The notes under the pieces: generated by a model
Databases searched by the model: none
Told to the model about the DNA's origin: nothing
Seen by the model: only the letters and a program-made list of their open reading frames with translations
Shown here: positions 34,657-44,472 of the stretch, one piece after another
How the letters are laid out: every line of letters starts with the position of its first letter
How positions within the stretch are numbered: position 1 is the stretch's first letter
NCBI RefSeq assembly: GCF_014050225.1
Contig: NZ_JACFXV010000048.1
Location: 69,501-133,500 of the forward strand
Direction: 5' to 3'
Length of the DNA stretch: 64,000 bases
Source of the DNA: Stappia albiluteola
Lineage (GTDB): Bacteria > Pseudomonadota > Alphaproteobacteria > Rhizobiales > Stappiaceae
Position numbers and translations under genes: made by a program

Positions 34657-35924
34657 CCGAAGCGGACCTGGACCTGATAGCAACAGACCGGCCGATCTTC
34701 GATCCGATGGCCTTCCGCCTTACCGAGCAGGAAGAGGAACTCGGCGCGCGGGCCCGATGCATCGGCATGTCGAAATTCGCGCAGCGCGCGAGCCGCTTCG
34801 ATGCGGAGGCCTCTTTTCCGACGGAAAATTACCGCGACATGCACGAGGCCGGACTGCTCGGCATCTGCGTGCCCAGAGAAGACGGCGGCGAAGGCGCCTC
34901 CTTCCGCGCCTACATGATGACTGCGGCGGAGATCGGCCGCTATTGCGGCGCGACCGCCCTGACCTGGAACATGCACGTCTGCTCTTGCCTCTGGACGGGC
35001 GCGCTGACCGACGATCTCGACATGCCGGCCATCGAGCGCGAGGCGCACCGCCGCCGCCGGTCGATGCACTATCGCCGCATTCTCGAGGATGGCGCGATCT
35101 ATTCGCAGCCTTTTTCGGAGGGAGGAGCCGCGGCGGCCGGCGCAGCCCCCTTTTCGACCAGCGCCACGCGGGTCGACGGAGGCTTCCTCATCAGCGGCAA
35201 GAAGATCTTCGCCTCTCTCTCCGGCCATGCCGACTATTACGGCATCCTTTGCGGCGAATTCCGGCCCGGCGAAAGGCCGAGCCGCCGCGACACGCTCTAT
35301 ATCGCCGTACCCGCCAGAGCCGAGGGCGTGACGGTTGTCGGACCGTGGGATCCGCTCGGCATGCGCGGCACCGTCTCGCGCACTCTCATCTTCGAGGATG
35401 TCTTCGTTTCCGAGGAAGAGGCGCTGATGCCGCGCGGCGTCTATTACCAGGCCGCCAGCCGCTGGCCGCATATGTTCATGACCCTGTCGCCCACCTATCT
35501 CGGCATCGCGCAGGCGGCATACGATTTCACCGTACAGTACCTGCGTGGCGAAGTGCCGGGTCTGCCGCCGGTCAAGCGGCGGATGTATCCGACCAAGCAA
35601 CTGGGCGTCGCGCAGATGCACCTGATGCTCGAACAGGCCAAGGCGCTGTGGTTCCAGGCGATCACCGAGGCCGGCCCGGATCCTTCGCGCGAGCAGATCA
35701 TGCGCGCCTGGGCCGCCCACTACACCGTGATGGAGAACTCCAACGAGATCTGCCAGCTCGCAATCCGCACCTGCGGCGGGCAGTCGATGTTGAAATCCCT
35801 GCCGCTGGAACGTTTCTACCGCGACAGCCGCTGCGGTTCGCTGATGCTTCCTTGGACGGCGGAGATCTGCCTCGACCGCATAGGGCGGGAAAGTCTCTAT
35901 CTTCCCGGCGAAACGGACGATTGA
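34653..35924 (+). CDS. Acyl-CoA dehydrogenase-fold flavoprotein
   Basis: A 423-residue protein with the three-domain acyl-CoA dehydrogenase fold. It has a helical N-terminal domain with GICVPREDGGEGAS, a beta middle domain with SQPFSEGG and GFLISGKKIFASLSG, and a C-terminal helical domain with QLAIRTCGGQSMLKSLPLERFYRDSR. Where many family members carry the catalytic Glu (YEGT), this protein reads LPWT (P400). The base may lie elsewhere, as in isovaleryl-CoA dehydrogenase, or the protein may be a flavin monooxygenase of this fold. It is coupled to the hydrolase by ATGA and followed 12 bases later by the CoA ligase. Confidence 0.87.
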   Translation: MTEADLDLIATDRPIFDPMAFRLTEQEEELGARARCIGMSKFAQRASRFDAEASFPTENYRDMHEAGLLGICVPREDGGEGASFRAYMMTAAEIGRYCGATALTWNMHVCSCLWTGALTDDLDMPAIEREAHRRRRSMHYRRILEDGAIYSQPFSEGGAAAAGAAPFSTSATRVDGGFLISGKKIFASLSGHADYYGILCGEFRPGERPSRRDTLYIAVPARAEGVTVVGPWDPLGMRGTVSRTLIFEDVFVSEEEALMPRGVYYQAASRWPHMFMTLSPTYLGIAQAAYDFTVQYLRGEVPGLPPVKRRMYPTKQLGVAQMHLMLEQAKALWFQAITEAGPDPSREQIMRAWAAHYTVMENSNEICQLAIRTCGGQSMLKSLPLERFYRDSRCGSLMLPWTAEICLDRIGRESLYLPGETDD

Positions 35925-35936
35925 TACGCTCACCCC

Positions 35937-37481
35937 ATGACTATCGACCGGTGGATTGAGACCCATGCGCGCTTTTCACCCGAAAAGCCGGCGATCCGTT
36001 TCCAGGGCTGGACGCTGACCTATGCCGCACTCGATCGCGCAATCGGCCGCACAGCCCATTGGCTATCGATCAAACATGGCATCTCCCGTGGCGACCGCCT
36101 CGCCTGGCTCGGCTACAACGCACCCGACATGCTGGTGCTGCTTTTCGCCGCAGCCCGCCTTGGCGCGATAGTCGTGCCCCTGAACTGGCGGCTTGCTCCT
36201 CCTGAACTCGCCCATGCCGTCGCCGACAGCGGCGCCAAGCTGCTCGTCCATCAGCCTGCCTTTCGGGAAATGCTGCCTGCAATTGCAGAGGCACTGCGGG
36301 AAACCGGCGGGGAAGAACCGAAGACCGTCGAAGTCGATCCGGCAACCGGCGGGTTGAATGACCTGCTAGAAGGGGCGCCGGCCCTCGCGGCCGGAGAAGG
36401 ACTGGAGAGCGATCCGCTTCTGATCGTCTATACCTCGGGAACAACGGGGCGCCCGAAAGGCGCGGTGCTGACCCAGCGCGCGATCCTCGCCAATGCGCTC
36501 AATTCCCGCCACATGCACGCGATGACCGCCGAAGACCTGGTGCTGACGGTACTGCCGATGTTCCATGTCGGCGGGCTCAACATCCAGACCACTCCCGCCC
36601 TCTACCTCGGTGCGGCCGTGATCCTGCACGAGCGCTTCCATCCCGGTGAGACGCTTGCCGCAATTGCAGCCGACAAACCCACGCTCACCGTTCTCGTGCC
36701 GGCAACCATGGCGGCTATGATCGGCCACGCCGACTGGGAGAAGGCGGATATTTCAAGCCTGAAGGCCGTTGCCACAGGCTCCTCGGACGTTCCGGTCGAG
36801 ATGATGCGCGCCTTCATTGCGCGCGGCGCGCCGGTTATCCAGATATACGGCTCCACCGAAACCGCGCCAATTGCCATCTACCAGCAGGTAACCGACGCCC
36901 CCGACGAGCTTGGTGCCATCGGCCGCCCGGGCCTCCACACGCAGGCGCGCATCGCCCGGCCAGACGGCAGCCCTGCCGCACCCGGCGAGGTCGGCGAGAT
37001 AGAGCTTCGCGGCGATACGGTGACTGCCGGCTATTGGGGCCGGGATGCCGGCCGCGACGAGAATTTCCGGGGCGGCTGGTTCCGCTCCGGCGATCTTGGC
37101 CTCGTCGATCAAAATGGCGTTTACTGGTTCAAGGACCGACTGAAAAATGTCGTCATCTCCGGTGGCGAGAATATCTATCCGGCTGAACTCGAACGGATAC
37201 TGCGCGAAATCGACTGGATCGGCGAGGCAGCCGTCGTAGGTTGCCCGGACCCACGCTGGGGCGAGGTGCCGGTGGCCGTCGTGGTGACCAAGCCGGGCCA
37301 TTCGCGCGACGAAAAGGCGGTGCTTTCCGTCTTCGATGGAAGGCTTGCCCGATACAAACATCCCAAGGCTGTTGTTTTTGCCGATGAATTGCCGCGAAAT
37401 GCACTTGGCAAGATCAGGGTCGATCTGGTGAAAATCATGGCTCGGGCCAGCGACGGCGGCGACAGCGCCACGCCGGAGTGA
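35937..37481 (+). CDS. AMP-dependent acyl/aryl-CoA synthetase
   Basis: A 514-residue ANL-superfamily ligase that activates a carboxylic acid to its CoA ester. The AMP-binding P-loop is VYTSGTTGRPKGA (about residues 163-175). IYGSTETAP and WFRSGDLG follow. The hinge is LKNVVISGGENIYPAELE, and the catalytic Lys lies in RNALGKIRVD. The preference (short chain, dicarboxylate or heteroaromatic acid) cannot be deduced. In this cluster it could activate the acid imported by the TRAP transporter or a ring-cleavage product. Confidence 0.9.
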   Translation: MTIDRWIETHARFSPEKPAIRFQGWTLTYAALDRAIGRTAHWLSIKHGISRGDRLAWLGYNAPDMLVLLFAAARLGAIVVPLNWRLAPPELAHAVADSGAKLLVHQPAFREMLPAIAEALRETGGEEPKTVEVDPATGGLNDLLEGAPALAAGEGLESDPLLIVYTSGTTGRPKGAVLTQRAILANALNSRHMHAMTAEDLVLTVLPMFHVGGLNIQTTPALYLGAAVILHERFHPGETLAAIAADKPTLTVLVPATMAAMIGHADWEKADISSLKAVATGSSDVPVEMMRAFIARGAPVIQIYGSTETAPIAIYQQVTDAPDELGAIGRPGLHTQARIARPDGSPAAPGEVGEIELRGDTVTAGYWGRDAGRDENFRGGWFRSGDLGLVDQNGVYWFKDRLKNVVISGGENIYPAELERILREIDWIGEAAVVGCPDPRWGEVPVAVVVTKPGHSRDEKAVLSVFDGRLARYKHPKAVVFADELPRNALGKIRVDLVKIMARASDGGDSATPE

Positions 37482-37524
37482 GCCGGGCAGCCTTGGCAGT
37501 ACAAAAACCAAAGAGGGGATGAGC

Positions 37525-38547
37525 ATGCGTCGGATTTTCGGGAAAATTGCGTTTGCCACCGCCCTGGGCGCGATGCTTTCGGCACCGGCCGCAGCGGAAA
37601 CCACCTTGCGCGTCTCCAACTGGCTGCCGCCCTCGCATCCGATCGTCCGCGACATTCTCGAGCCCTGGGGCAGGCAAGTCGAGGAAGCGACCGGCGGCAG
37701 CGTCAAAGTGGAAATCATGGCTTCACCGATCGGCAAACCGCCGGCGCAGTTCGACCTGATCAAGAGCGGCGCGGCCGATATCGGCTACGGCGTGCACGGC
37801 TATACGCCGGGCCGGTTCAAGCTGACGCCGATCGTCGAGGGCCCCTTCCTCTCCGACAGCGCGGAAGCGCTTTCCGTTGCCTACTGGAAAGTGCAGGACG
37901 CAATGCTCTCCAAGGCGAACGAGCATGACGGCGTCAAGCTTCTCACCGTCTTCACCCATGGCCCGGGCGCGATCTACACCACCGCCAAACCGGTAACCTC
38001 ACTTGCAGATATGGAGGGGTTGAAGATGCGCATCGGCGGCGGTGTCGTCGCCGAAATCGCTAAGCGCCTCGGCATGGTCGGCGTTCAGGCTCCCTCGCCG
38101 CAGGTCTATGAGATCCTGTCGAACGGGGTTGCCGACGGCATCCTCTTTCCGGCCGAATCCGTACCTTTCTTCCGCATCGACGAGGTTATCCGCTATGGCA
38201 CCAACGTGCCGGGTGGCCTCTACAACACCTCCTTTTTCGTCATCATGAACCAGCAGAGCTGGGACAAGCTGACGGATGCGGAGAAGGCGGCAATCGACAA
38301 GGTATCCGGCGAAGCGCTGGCCCGTCTCGCCGGCCAGGCCTGGGATGCCGCCGACGAAGCCGGCACCAAGGTGATGGCCGACAAGGGCGTCGCCATTTCG
38401 GTGGCCGACGAAGCTCTCACGGCGGCGATTGCCGAGAAGCTCGCCGGCGTCGAGGACGGCTTTCTTGCCGCCGCAAGAGATGCCGGCATAGACGGCGCCG
38501 CCGCGATGGACATGCTGAAGGGCGAAATCGCCGCGGCCACGAAATGA
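37525..38547 (+). CDS. TRAP transporter substrate-binding protein (DctP family)
   Basis: About 340 residues. A Sec signal peptide (RRIFGKIAFATALGAMLSAPAAA|E) exports it to the periplasm. The mature protein has the DctP fold with the conserved Arg-containing strand MEGLKMRIGGGVVAEIAKRLG, which in this family binds the substrate carboxylate. ATGs at 37519 and 37525 follow AGAGGGG; the second has better spacing. Its ligand is probably the acid degraded by the cluster. It is followed by DctQ and DctM subunits. Confidence 0.9.
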   Translation: MRRIFGKIAFATALGAMLSAPAAAETTLRVSNWLPPSHPIVRDILEPWGRQVEEATGGSVKVEIMASPIGKPPAQFDLIKSGAADIGYGVHGYTPGRFKLTPIVEGPFLSDSAEALSVAYWKVQDAMLSKANEHDGVKLLTVFTHGPGAIYTTAKPVTSLADMEGLKMRIGGGVVAEIAKRLGMVGVQAPSPQVYEILSNGVADGILFPAESVPFFRIDEVIRYGTNVPGGLYNTSFFVIMNQQSWDKLTDAEKAAIDKVSGEALARLAGQAWDAADEAGTKVMADKGVAISVADEALTAAIAEKLAGVEDGFLAAARDAGIDGAAAMDMLKGEIAAATK

Positions 38548-39047
38548 CGGATTTCGGAAGGTCCGGATCGGGAGAACCCGGTCCGGCCGCCCGCATCGGC
38601 GGTCTGTTTCTGGGCGGATTGAGGATCATTGCCGCCCTTCTGCTTCTCGTGATGATGGCCGTGACCTTCGTCGACGTGATCGGCCGCTATGTCTTTTCCT
38701 CCCCCCTTCCCGGGGCGTTCGAACTGACGGAAGTGCTGCTCGGCCTGATAATCTTCGTCGGACTCCCACTTGTCACCCTGCGCCAGGAGCACGTGACGGT
38801 AGACCTGCTGACAAGCCGCGCGCCGAACGTGCTGCGCCGCCTTCTGCTGCGGCTCGCACAAGCGCTGACGGCGGGCGTGCTGGCCATGCTTGCCTGGCGG
38901 CTCGGCATCATTGCGCGGGATCTATCGGCCTATGGCGATGCGACCGTGTTCCTGCGCATCCCGCTCGGCCCCGTTGCCGGCGTCATGGCATTCCTTGCTG
39001 CCGCGGGTTCGTTCTGCGCCCTCACCATCCTTCTCCGGCGGCAATAG
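38544..39047 (+). CDS. TRAP transporter small permease (DctQ)
   Basis: A 167-residue membrane protein with four hydrophobic segments and the family blocks VTFVDVIGRYVFSSPLPGAFELTE and PLVTLRQEHVTVDL. It overlaps the binding-protein gene by four bases (ATGA) and bridges it to the large permease. Confidence 0.9.
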   Translation: MTDFGRSGSGEPGPAARIGGLFLGGLRIIAALLLLVMMAVTFVDVIGRYVFSSPLPGAFELTEVLLGLIIFVGLPLVTLRQEHVTVDLLTSRAPNVLRRLLLRLAQALTAGVLAMLAWRLGIIARDLSAYGDATVFLRIPLGPVAGVMAFLAAAGSFCALTILLRRQ

Positions 39048-39059
39048 GACCAGCCCTGC

Positions 39060-40352
39060 ATGGAAACCTGGCTTCCTGGCCTCGTCATCCTCATCGTCGT
39101 CATGATGGCCGGTGTGCCGATCGCCATGGCGATGGCGGCCGTCGGCGCACTCGGCCTCGCCGCAATCCTGGGCTTCACCCCGGCCATGGCGATCGTCGGG
39201 CAGACGACCTTCGACACAGGCCTTTCCTATTCCCTCTCGGTGGTCCCGCTTTTCGTGCTGATGGGCAATCTCGTGACGCGCGGCGGGCTGTCGGACGAGC
39301 TCTACGCCGCCTGCAACGCCTGGCTCGGTCACAAGCCCGGAGGACTCGCGCTGGCAACAGCCGTGGCCTGCGGCGGCTTTTCCGCCGTCTGCGGGTCGTC
39401 GCTGGCAACGGCGGCAACCATGGGCAAGGTCGCGCTGCCGCAAATGCGTCGCTTCAACTATGACGACAGCCTCGCCACCGGCGTAATCGCGGCAGGCGGC
39501 ACGCTCGGCATCCTCATTCCGCCGAGCGTCATTCTCGTCCTTTACGGCGTCACCACGCAGCAGGACATCGCACGGCTCTTCATCGCCGGCATCATCCCCG
39601 GCCTTCTCGGCATCCTTGGCTACATGGCCGCAGTGCGTGCCGTCTGCCATTTCTCGCCAGAGGCCGGTCCACGCGGACCGCGCCTTCCTTATCGCGAACG
39701 TTTTGCCGCGTTGAAGGGCGTCGTCGGCATCCTCGGCCTCTTCCTGCTTGTCATCGGCGGCATCTATCTGGGCGTCTTCACCGCAACGGAAGCCGCAGGC
39801 ATCGGCGCAGCCGGCGCCTTCTTCATCGCCCTGTTCCGCCGGCGGCTAACGACCCGCATCCTGCTCGACGTCCTCGCCGAAACCGCCGCCACGACAACCA
39901 TGATGTTCATGGTCCTGATCGGCGCGCTCATTTTCTCCAATTTCGTCAATATTGCCGGCCTTCCGGCGGCGCTGAGCGACCTGGCCCGCTCGTCCGGCCT
40001 GCCGGCACCCGCCATCCTCGCCGTGGTGCTGGCGATCTATCTCGTGCTCGGCATGGTGCTGGAAAGCCTGTCGATGGTGCTATTGACCGTGCCGATTTTC
40101 GCGCCCGTCATGGCTTCGCTCGGCTACGATCTCGTCTGGTTCGGCATACTCGTCGTCGTGGTCACAGAGATCAGCCTGATCACACCGCCAGTCGGGCTCA
40201 ATGTCTTCGTCTTGAAGACCGTGCTCCCCGACATCCCGATCGGCACGATCTTCCGCGGCATCTTCCCCTTCCTCGCGGCAGATATCGTCCGCTTGATCCT
40301 GATCGCCGCCTTTCCGGCGATCGTCCTCTTCCTGCCGAGCCTGATGGGCTAG
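39060..40352 (+). CDS. TRAP transporter large permease (DctM)
   Basis: A 430-residue integral membrane protein of the ion transporter superfamily with about twelve segments. DctM blocks are FVLMGNLVTRGGLSDELY, GGTLGILIPPSVILVLYGV and the C-terminal VVVVTEISLITPPVGLNVFVL. It couples uptake to the sodium gradient. Its last four bases overlap the convergent methyltransferase gene. Confidence 0.92.
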   Translation: METWLPGLVILIVVMMAGVPIAMAMAAVGALGLAAILGFTPAMAIVGQTTFDTGLSYSLSVVPLFVLMGNLVTRGGLSDELYAACNAWLGHKPGGLALATAVACGGFSAVCGSSLATAATMGKVALPQMRRFNYDDSLATGVIAAGGTLGILIPPSVILVLYGVTTQQDIARLFIAGIIPGLLGILGYMAAVRAVCHFSPEAGPRGPRLPYRERFAALKGVVGILGLFLLVIGGIYLGVFTATEAAGIGAAGAFFIALFRRRLTTRILLDVLAETAATTTMMFMVLIGALIFSNFVNIAGLPAALSDLARSSGLPAPAILAVVLAIYLVLGMVLESLSMVLLTVPIFAPVMASLGYDLVWFGILVVVVTEISLITPPVGLNVFVLKTVLPDIPIGTIFRGIFPFLAADIVRLILIAAFPAIVLFLPSLMG

Positions 40353-40849
40353 GCTTGGCTCTTGGCCCAGGCGAGCGCCGCGTCCTCAACGCGGATGCGC
40401 TTCGCCAGAAGCAAGAGATTGAGAGCGGAAAAAACGAGCGCATAGGCCGGCAGCCCGAGCGCAAGCGGCACGACCGCAATTTCCGCCGCGACGATGGCGT
40501 AATTCGGATGGCGCATCAGCCTAAAGGGACCGCGCGCGACCAGTTCTTCGCCCGGGATTACAATGATGCGCGTCGTCCAGCGCCGACCGAGTGCGAGCAG
40601 GACCCAAAGGCGGCCGATCTGCAGAATGGCGAAGAGCACGAGAAAGAACCCCTCGACCCGCGCCGCATGACCCAGCACCCAGAGGCCAAGCAGCCACGAG
40701 CCGTGCAGGGCGACGATCCCAGGATAGTGGCTCCGGCCGAATTCCACGCCGCCCTTCTCCATCAGCCGTCTGGTGTTGCTTTGCGCCCAGACGAGCTCCG
40801 CCAGCCGTTGCAACGTGAGGAAGCCCAGAAGGTAGACGGCTTCAGGCAT
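40349..40849 (-). CDS. ICMT-type methyltransferase partner of the type III polyketide synthase
   Basis: A 166-residue membrane protein with four or five hydrophobic segments. It belongs to the isoprenylcysteine carboxyl methyltransferase family and contains the SAM-binding block GPFRLMRHPNYAIVAAEI. In Bacillus subtilis the equivalent pair BpsA/BpsB makes alkylpyrones and methylates them. The gene overlaps the polyketide synthase stop by eight bases, so the same pairing is inferred here. A protein-CaaX substrate is not expected in bacteria. Confidence 0.82.
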   Translation of the reverse strand: MPEAVYLLGFLTLQRLAELVWAQSNTRRLMEKGGVEFGRSHYPGIVALHGSWLLGLWVLGHAARVEGFFLVLFAILQIGRLWVLLALGRRWTTRIIVIPGEELVARGPFRLMRHPNYAIVAAEIAVVPLALGLPAYALVFSALNLLLLAKRIRVEDAALAWAKSQA

Positions 40850-41900
40850 CTCCCGCCTCGATGGCGAGGAAACTTGCCGTGAAGCCCGGCCCCAGCGCAG
40901 CCAGGACCGCAGGCCCGCTCAATCCGCGCGCGATCGCCCGCTCCAGAACGAACAGAACCGTGGGCGCGGACATGTTGCCATGACTGCGCAAAACCTCGCG
41001 TTCATGCCCCAGGCTTCCGCCTTCCAGCCCGAGCGCGATCTCCAGCGAGGTCAGCACCCTGGCGCCACCGGGGTGGCAGACATAATGCGCTCCGGAATTC
41101 TCCAACCCTGCCGTCTTCAGAAAAGCCCTGGCCGGCTCAGCGAACCTTTGTTCGACAAAGCCTGGCAAGGCCCGAGACAGCACAACGCCAAAGCCGATGG
41201 GATCAACCGACCAGCCCATGATGTCGAGTGTCGAAGGCCACAAATGCTCGCCACTGATGCCGAGCCGGATCGAGCCTTCATAACCGCCACCCGCCCGCAG
41301 GACTGTTGCGGCCGCACCGTCGCCGAAGAGCGCCGTGGCGACGATATCCGCCTTGGCGCAACGGTCGCGCCTGAATGCGAGGGTACAGAGTTCGACGACG
41401 ACGCAAAGCACCGTCTTTCCGGGCATCGCAACCGCCAGCCGCGACGCGAGCGCCAGGCCGGATACGCCACCTGCGCAACCCAGGCCGAAGACGGGTACGC
41501 GCACCACGTCGCTGCGCAAGCCCAACTGCCGCGCCATGCGCGCTTCAAGGCTCGGTGTCGCGATGCCCGTCGACGAGACGGTGACGACGGCATCGACGTT
41601 ATCCGCCGAGACACCCGCGCGATGAAGTGCCGCACGTGCAGCTTCAAGGAACAGCTCGCCGGCACTTTCCAGGTAGACGGCAGAGCGCTCGCGCCAGTCG
41701 CGCGGAGCCTCATACCAATCCGCGGGGCGCACCGCGTGGCGCTGCTCGATCCCCGAATTGGCGAAGACATCGGCGAGCTGCGGATAGCGTGCGAAGGCAT
41801 CCGCGAAGATTGCCTGCGCCCGGCGGGCCACGTCCGCCTGATCAAGCAGATAGGGCGGCTGAGCAGTTGCAAGGCCCAGAACCGAAACCGGATAAGCCAT
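40842..41900 (-). CDS. Type III polyketide synthase (chalcone/stilbene synthase-like)
   Basis: A 352-residue thiolase-fold enzyme. The catalytic triad is visible as C142 (FGLGCAGG), H276 (YVCHPGGARVL) and N309 (RSHGNMSAPT). Bacterial members condense fatty acyl-CoA starters with malonyl-CoA to give alkylpyrones or alkylresorcinols. The adjacent ICMT-type methyltransferase suggests an alkylpyrone methyl ether. The start at 41900 gives family length. It lies 66 bases beyond hutU on the same strand, and read-through from the hut operon is possible, but no functional link is known. Confidence 0.9.
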   Translation of the reverse strand: MAYPVSVLGLATAQPPYLLDQADVARRAQAIFADAFARYPQLADVFANSGIEQRHAVRPADWYEAPRDWRERSAVYLESAGELFLEAARAALHRAGVSADNVDAVVTVSSTGIATPSLEARMARQLGLRSDVVRVPVFGLGCAGGVSGLALASRLAVAMPGKTVLCVVVELCTLAFRRDRCAKADIVATALFGDGAAATVLRAGGGYEGSIRLGISGEHLWPSTLDIMGWSVDPIGFGVVLSRALPGFVEQRFAEPARAFLKTAGLENSGAHYVCHPGGARVLTSLEIALGLEGGSLGHEREVLRSHGNMSAPTVLFVLERAIARGLSGPAVLAALGPGFTASFLAIEAGDA

Positions 41901-41966
41901 GGCCTTAGTATGGGCACGTCACGGCAATGCCACAAAACAAGCCACCGTTACCTGACGGCATCCAAG

Positions 41967-43640
41967 TCAGTTGCCGAGTATTCCCGGCAGCCTGAGTCCA
42001 TGCTCGCGCGCGCAGTCGAGGGCCACTTCGTAGCCCGCATCCGCGTGGCGCATGACACCGGTCGCCGGGTCATTCCAGAGCACGCGGCCGATGCGGCGCG
42101 CGGCGTCCTCGCTGCCATCGCAGCAGATCACCATGCCCGAGTGCTGGGAAAAGCCCATGCCGACGCCGCCGCCGTGATGCAGGCTCACCCAGGTCGCCCC
42201 GGACGCGCAGTTCAAAAGCGCATTCAGCAACGGCCAGTCGGAAACGGCGTCCGAACCGTCCTTCATCGCTTCCGTCTCGCGGTTCGGCGAGGCGACGGAG
42301 CCGGAATCGAGATGATCGCGGCCGATCACCACCGGCGCCTTCAACTCGCCTTTGGCGACCATCTCGTTGAAGGCAAGCCCCAGTCGATGACGATCGCCAA
42401 GCCCCACCCAGCAAATGCGTGCCGGCAGGCCCTGGAAGGCGATGCGCTCGCGCGCCATGTCGAGCCAGGTGTGCAGGTGCTCGTTATCCGGCAGGAGCTC
42501 CTTCACCTTCTCGTCGGTGCGGTAGATATCCTCCGGATCGCCGGAAAGGGCTGCCCAGCGGAACGGGCCGATGCCCCGGCAGAACAGCGGGCGGATATAG
42601 GTCGGCACGAAACCTGGAAAGGCAAACGCGCGCTCCAGTCCCTCGTCTTTGGCGACCTGGCGGATGTTGTTGCCGTAGTCGAGGGTAGGCACGCCGGCAT
42701 CCCAGAAGGCGACCATGGCCTCCACGTGCTCGCGCATCGAAGCGCGGGCCGCCCTTTCGACGGCGCGGGGGTCACTCTCCCGCTTTTCCAGCCATTCGGC
42801 CATGCTCCAGCCCCTGGGCAGATAGCCGTTCAGCGGGTCATGCGCCGAGGTCTGGTCGGTGACGATGTCGGGATGCACGCCGCGACGGACGAGTTCCGGG
42901 AAGATCTCGGCCGCATTGCCGAGCAGGCCGACAGACTTCGCTTCCCCCAAGCTTGTCCAGCGGTCGATCATTTCCAGCGCCTCGTCGAGGTTGTCGGCCT
43001 TTTCGTCGAGATAGCGGGTGCGCAGCCGGAAATCGATGGAGTCGGGATTGCACTCCACGGCCAGGCAGCAGGCGCCTGCCATCACGGCGGCCAGCGGCTG
43101 CGCGCCGCCCATGCCGCCGAGCCCGGCGGTCAGGATCCACCTGCCCTTGAGGTCGCCGTCATAGTGCTGGCGGCCGGCCTCCACGAAGGTCTCGTAAGTG
43201 CCCTGAACGATGCCTTGCGAGCCGATATAGATCCAGGACCCGGCCGTCATCTGGCCGTACATCATCAGCCCGACCTTATCGAGCGTGTTGAAATGATCCC
43301 AGTTCGCCCAGTGCGGCACGAGATTGGAATTGGCGATCAGCACCCGTGGCGCGTCCTTGTGGGTACGGAACACGCCGACCGGCTTGCCGGATTGCACCAA
43401 CAGCGTTTCGTCCTCTTCAAGGGACTTCAGCGTCGCGACGATACGGTCGAAATCGTCCCAGGTGCGCGCCGCGCGCCCGATACCGCCATAGACCACCAGT
43501 TCGTGCGGCTTTTCGGCGACTTCCGGGTCGAGATTGTTCATCAGCATCCTGAGCGGCGCTTCTGTCATCCAGGACTTCGCCGAAATCTCCGGGCCACGAT
43601 CGGCGCGCACGGTGCGGATGTTGTGACGGGGACTGGTCAT
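41967..43640 (-). CDS. hutU: Urocanate hydratase
   Basis: A 557-residue NAD-containing enzyme that converts urocanate to imidazolone propionate, the second step of histidine breakdown. The family blocks [20 protein letters not shown] and [23 protein letters not shown] are present, with the C-terminal [19 protein letters not shown]. The open frame extends 18 codons further upstream. The ATG at 43640 with GAGGAGG nine bases before it is preferred. It is the last gene of hutI-hutH-hutG-hutU. Confidence 0.96.
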   Translation of the reverse strand: MTSPRHNIRTVRADRGPEISAKSWMTEAPLRMLMNNLDPEVAEKPHELVVYGGIGRAARTWDDFDRIVATLKSLEEDETLLVQSGKPVGVFRTHKDAPRVLIANSNLVPHWANWDHFNTLDKVGLMMYGQMTAGSWIYIGSQGIVQGTYETFVEAGRQHYDGDLKGRWILTAGLGGMGGAQPLAAVMAGACCLAVECNPDSIDFRLRTRYLDEKADNLDEALEMIDRWTSLGEAKSVGLLGNAAEIFPELVRRGVHPDIVTDQTSAHDPLNGYLPRGWSMAEWLEKRESDPRAVERAARASMREHVEAMVAFWDAGVPTLDYGNNIRQVAKDEGLERAFAFPGFVPTYIRPLFCRGIGPFRWAALSGDPEDIYRTDEKVKELLPDNEHLHTWLDMARERIAFQGLPARICWVGLGDRHRLGLAFNEMVAKGELKAPVVIGRDHLDSGSVASPNRETEAMKDGSDAVSDWPLLNALLNCASGATWVSLHHGGGVGMGFSQHSGMVICCDGSEDAARRIGRVLWNDPATGVMRHADAGYEVALDCAREHGLRLPGILGN

Positions 43641-43653
43641 GGCACGGGCCTCC

Positions 43654-44472
43654 TCAACTGCCGACCGCGCGATCCAGCACCCCATCGAGAGCAAGCTGTT
43701 CCAGGCGGTGGAGAATGTCGGAAAGATGCGGCCTGAGGTTCGCCGCCTTCAGTTCGGAATAGTGGAAGGGCGTGTCCTCGCTCTCCAGATAGGCGGACTG
43801 GGCGATCTCCAGCTGGATCGTGTGGACGCCGGTCTCCGGGCGGCCGTAATGCCGGGTTGTCCAGCCGCCCTTGAAGCGGCCGTTGAGCGTTGTCGTGTAG
43901 CCGTCGGCGTTCCGGCAGATCTCCGCCACAGCCTTCTCCATCTCCGGATGGCAGGTCGTGCCGTCGTTGGTACCGATGTTGAAGTCGGCGAGCTTGCCCT
44001 CGAAAAGAAAGGGAATCTCGGAGCGGATCGAATGGCAGTCGAACAGGATCGCGACACCGTAGATTGCCTTGATCCTGGCGATCTGGCTGGCGAGCGCCTC
44101 GTGATAGGGCTTGTGGTAGAGGAAGATCCGCTCGCGCGTCTCCACCGGCCCCGGCTTCTCGCCGCCGTTCCAGATCGGCTGGCCGTCGAAGTCGGTTTCC
44201 GGCACCAGACCCGTCGTATTCTGTCCCGGGTAGAGGCTTGCGCCCTCGGGATCGCGATTGGCGTCGATGCAGTACCGGTGGAAGGTAGCGCGCACCCGCG
44301 TCGCGTCGGTCAGCAGGCCGGCATAGAGTTGTTCCACATGCCAGTCCGTATCGCTCATCATGTGGCCGCGCAGGTTGAGCCGCTTCATGATGGTCGGCGG
44401 GATATGGAGCCCCGTATGGGGCATACCCAGGATGACGGGCGACGCGCCTTCGGTTACCTCGACCGCTTTCAT
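43654..44472 (-). CDS. hutG: N-formylglutamate deformylase
   Basis: A 272-residue zinc amidohydrolase that releases formate and glutamate from N-formylglutamate. The metal and active-site blocks include [34 protein letters not shown] and [21 protein letters not shown]. Together with hutF it forms the five-step proteobacterial route. GGAGGGG precedes the start, which overlaps the hutH stop by four bases. A longer frame reading into hutH is spurious. Confidence 0.94.
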   Translation of the reverse strand: MKAVEVTEGASPVILGMPHTGLHIPPTIMKRLNLRGHMMSDTDWHVEQLYAGLLTDATRVRATFHRYCIDANRDPEGASLYPGQNTTGLVPETDFDGQPIWNGGEKPGPVETRERIFLYHKPYHEALASQIARIKAIYGVAILFDCHSIRSEIPFLFEGKLADFNIGTNDGTTCHPEMEKAVAEICRNADGYTTTLNGRFKGGWTTRHYGRPETGVHTIQLEIAQSAYLESEDTPFHYSELKAANLRPHLSDILHRLEQLALDGVLDRAVGS

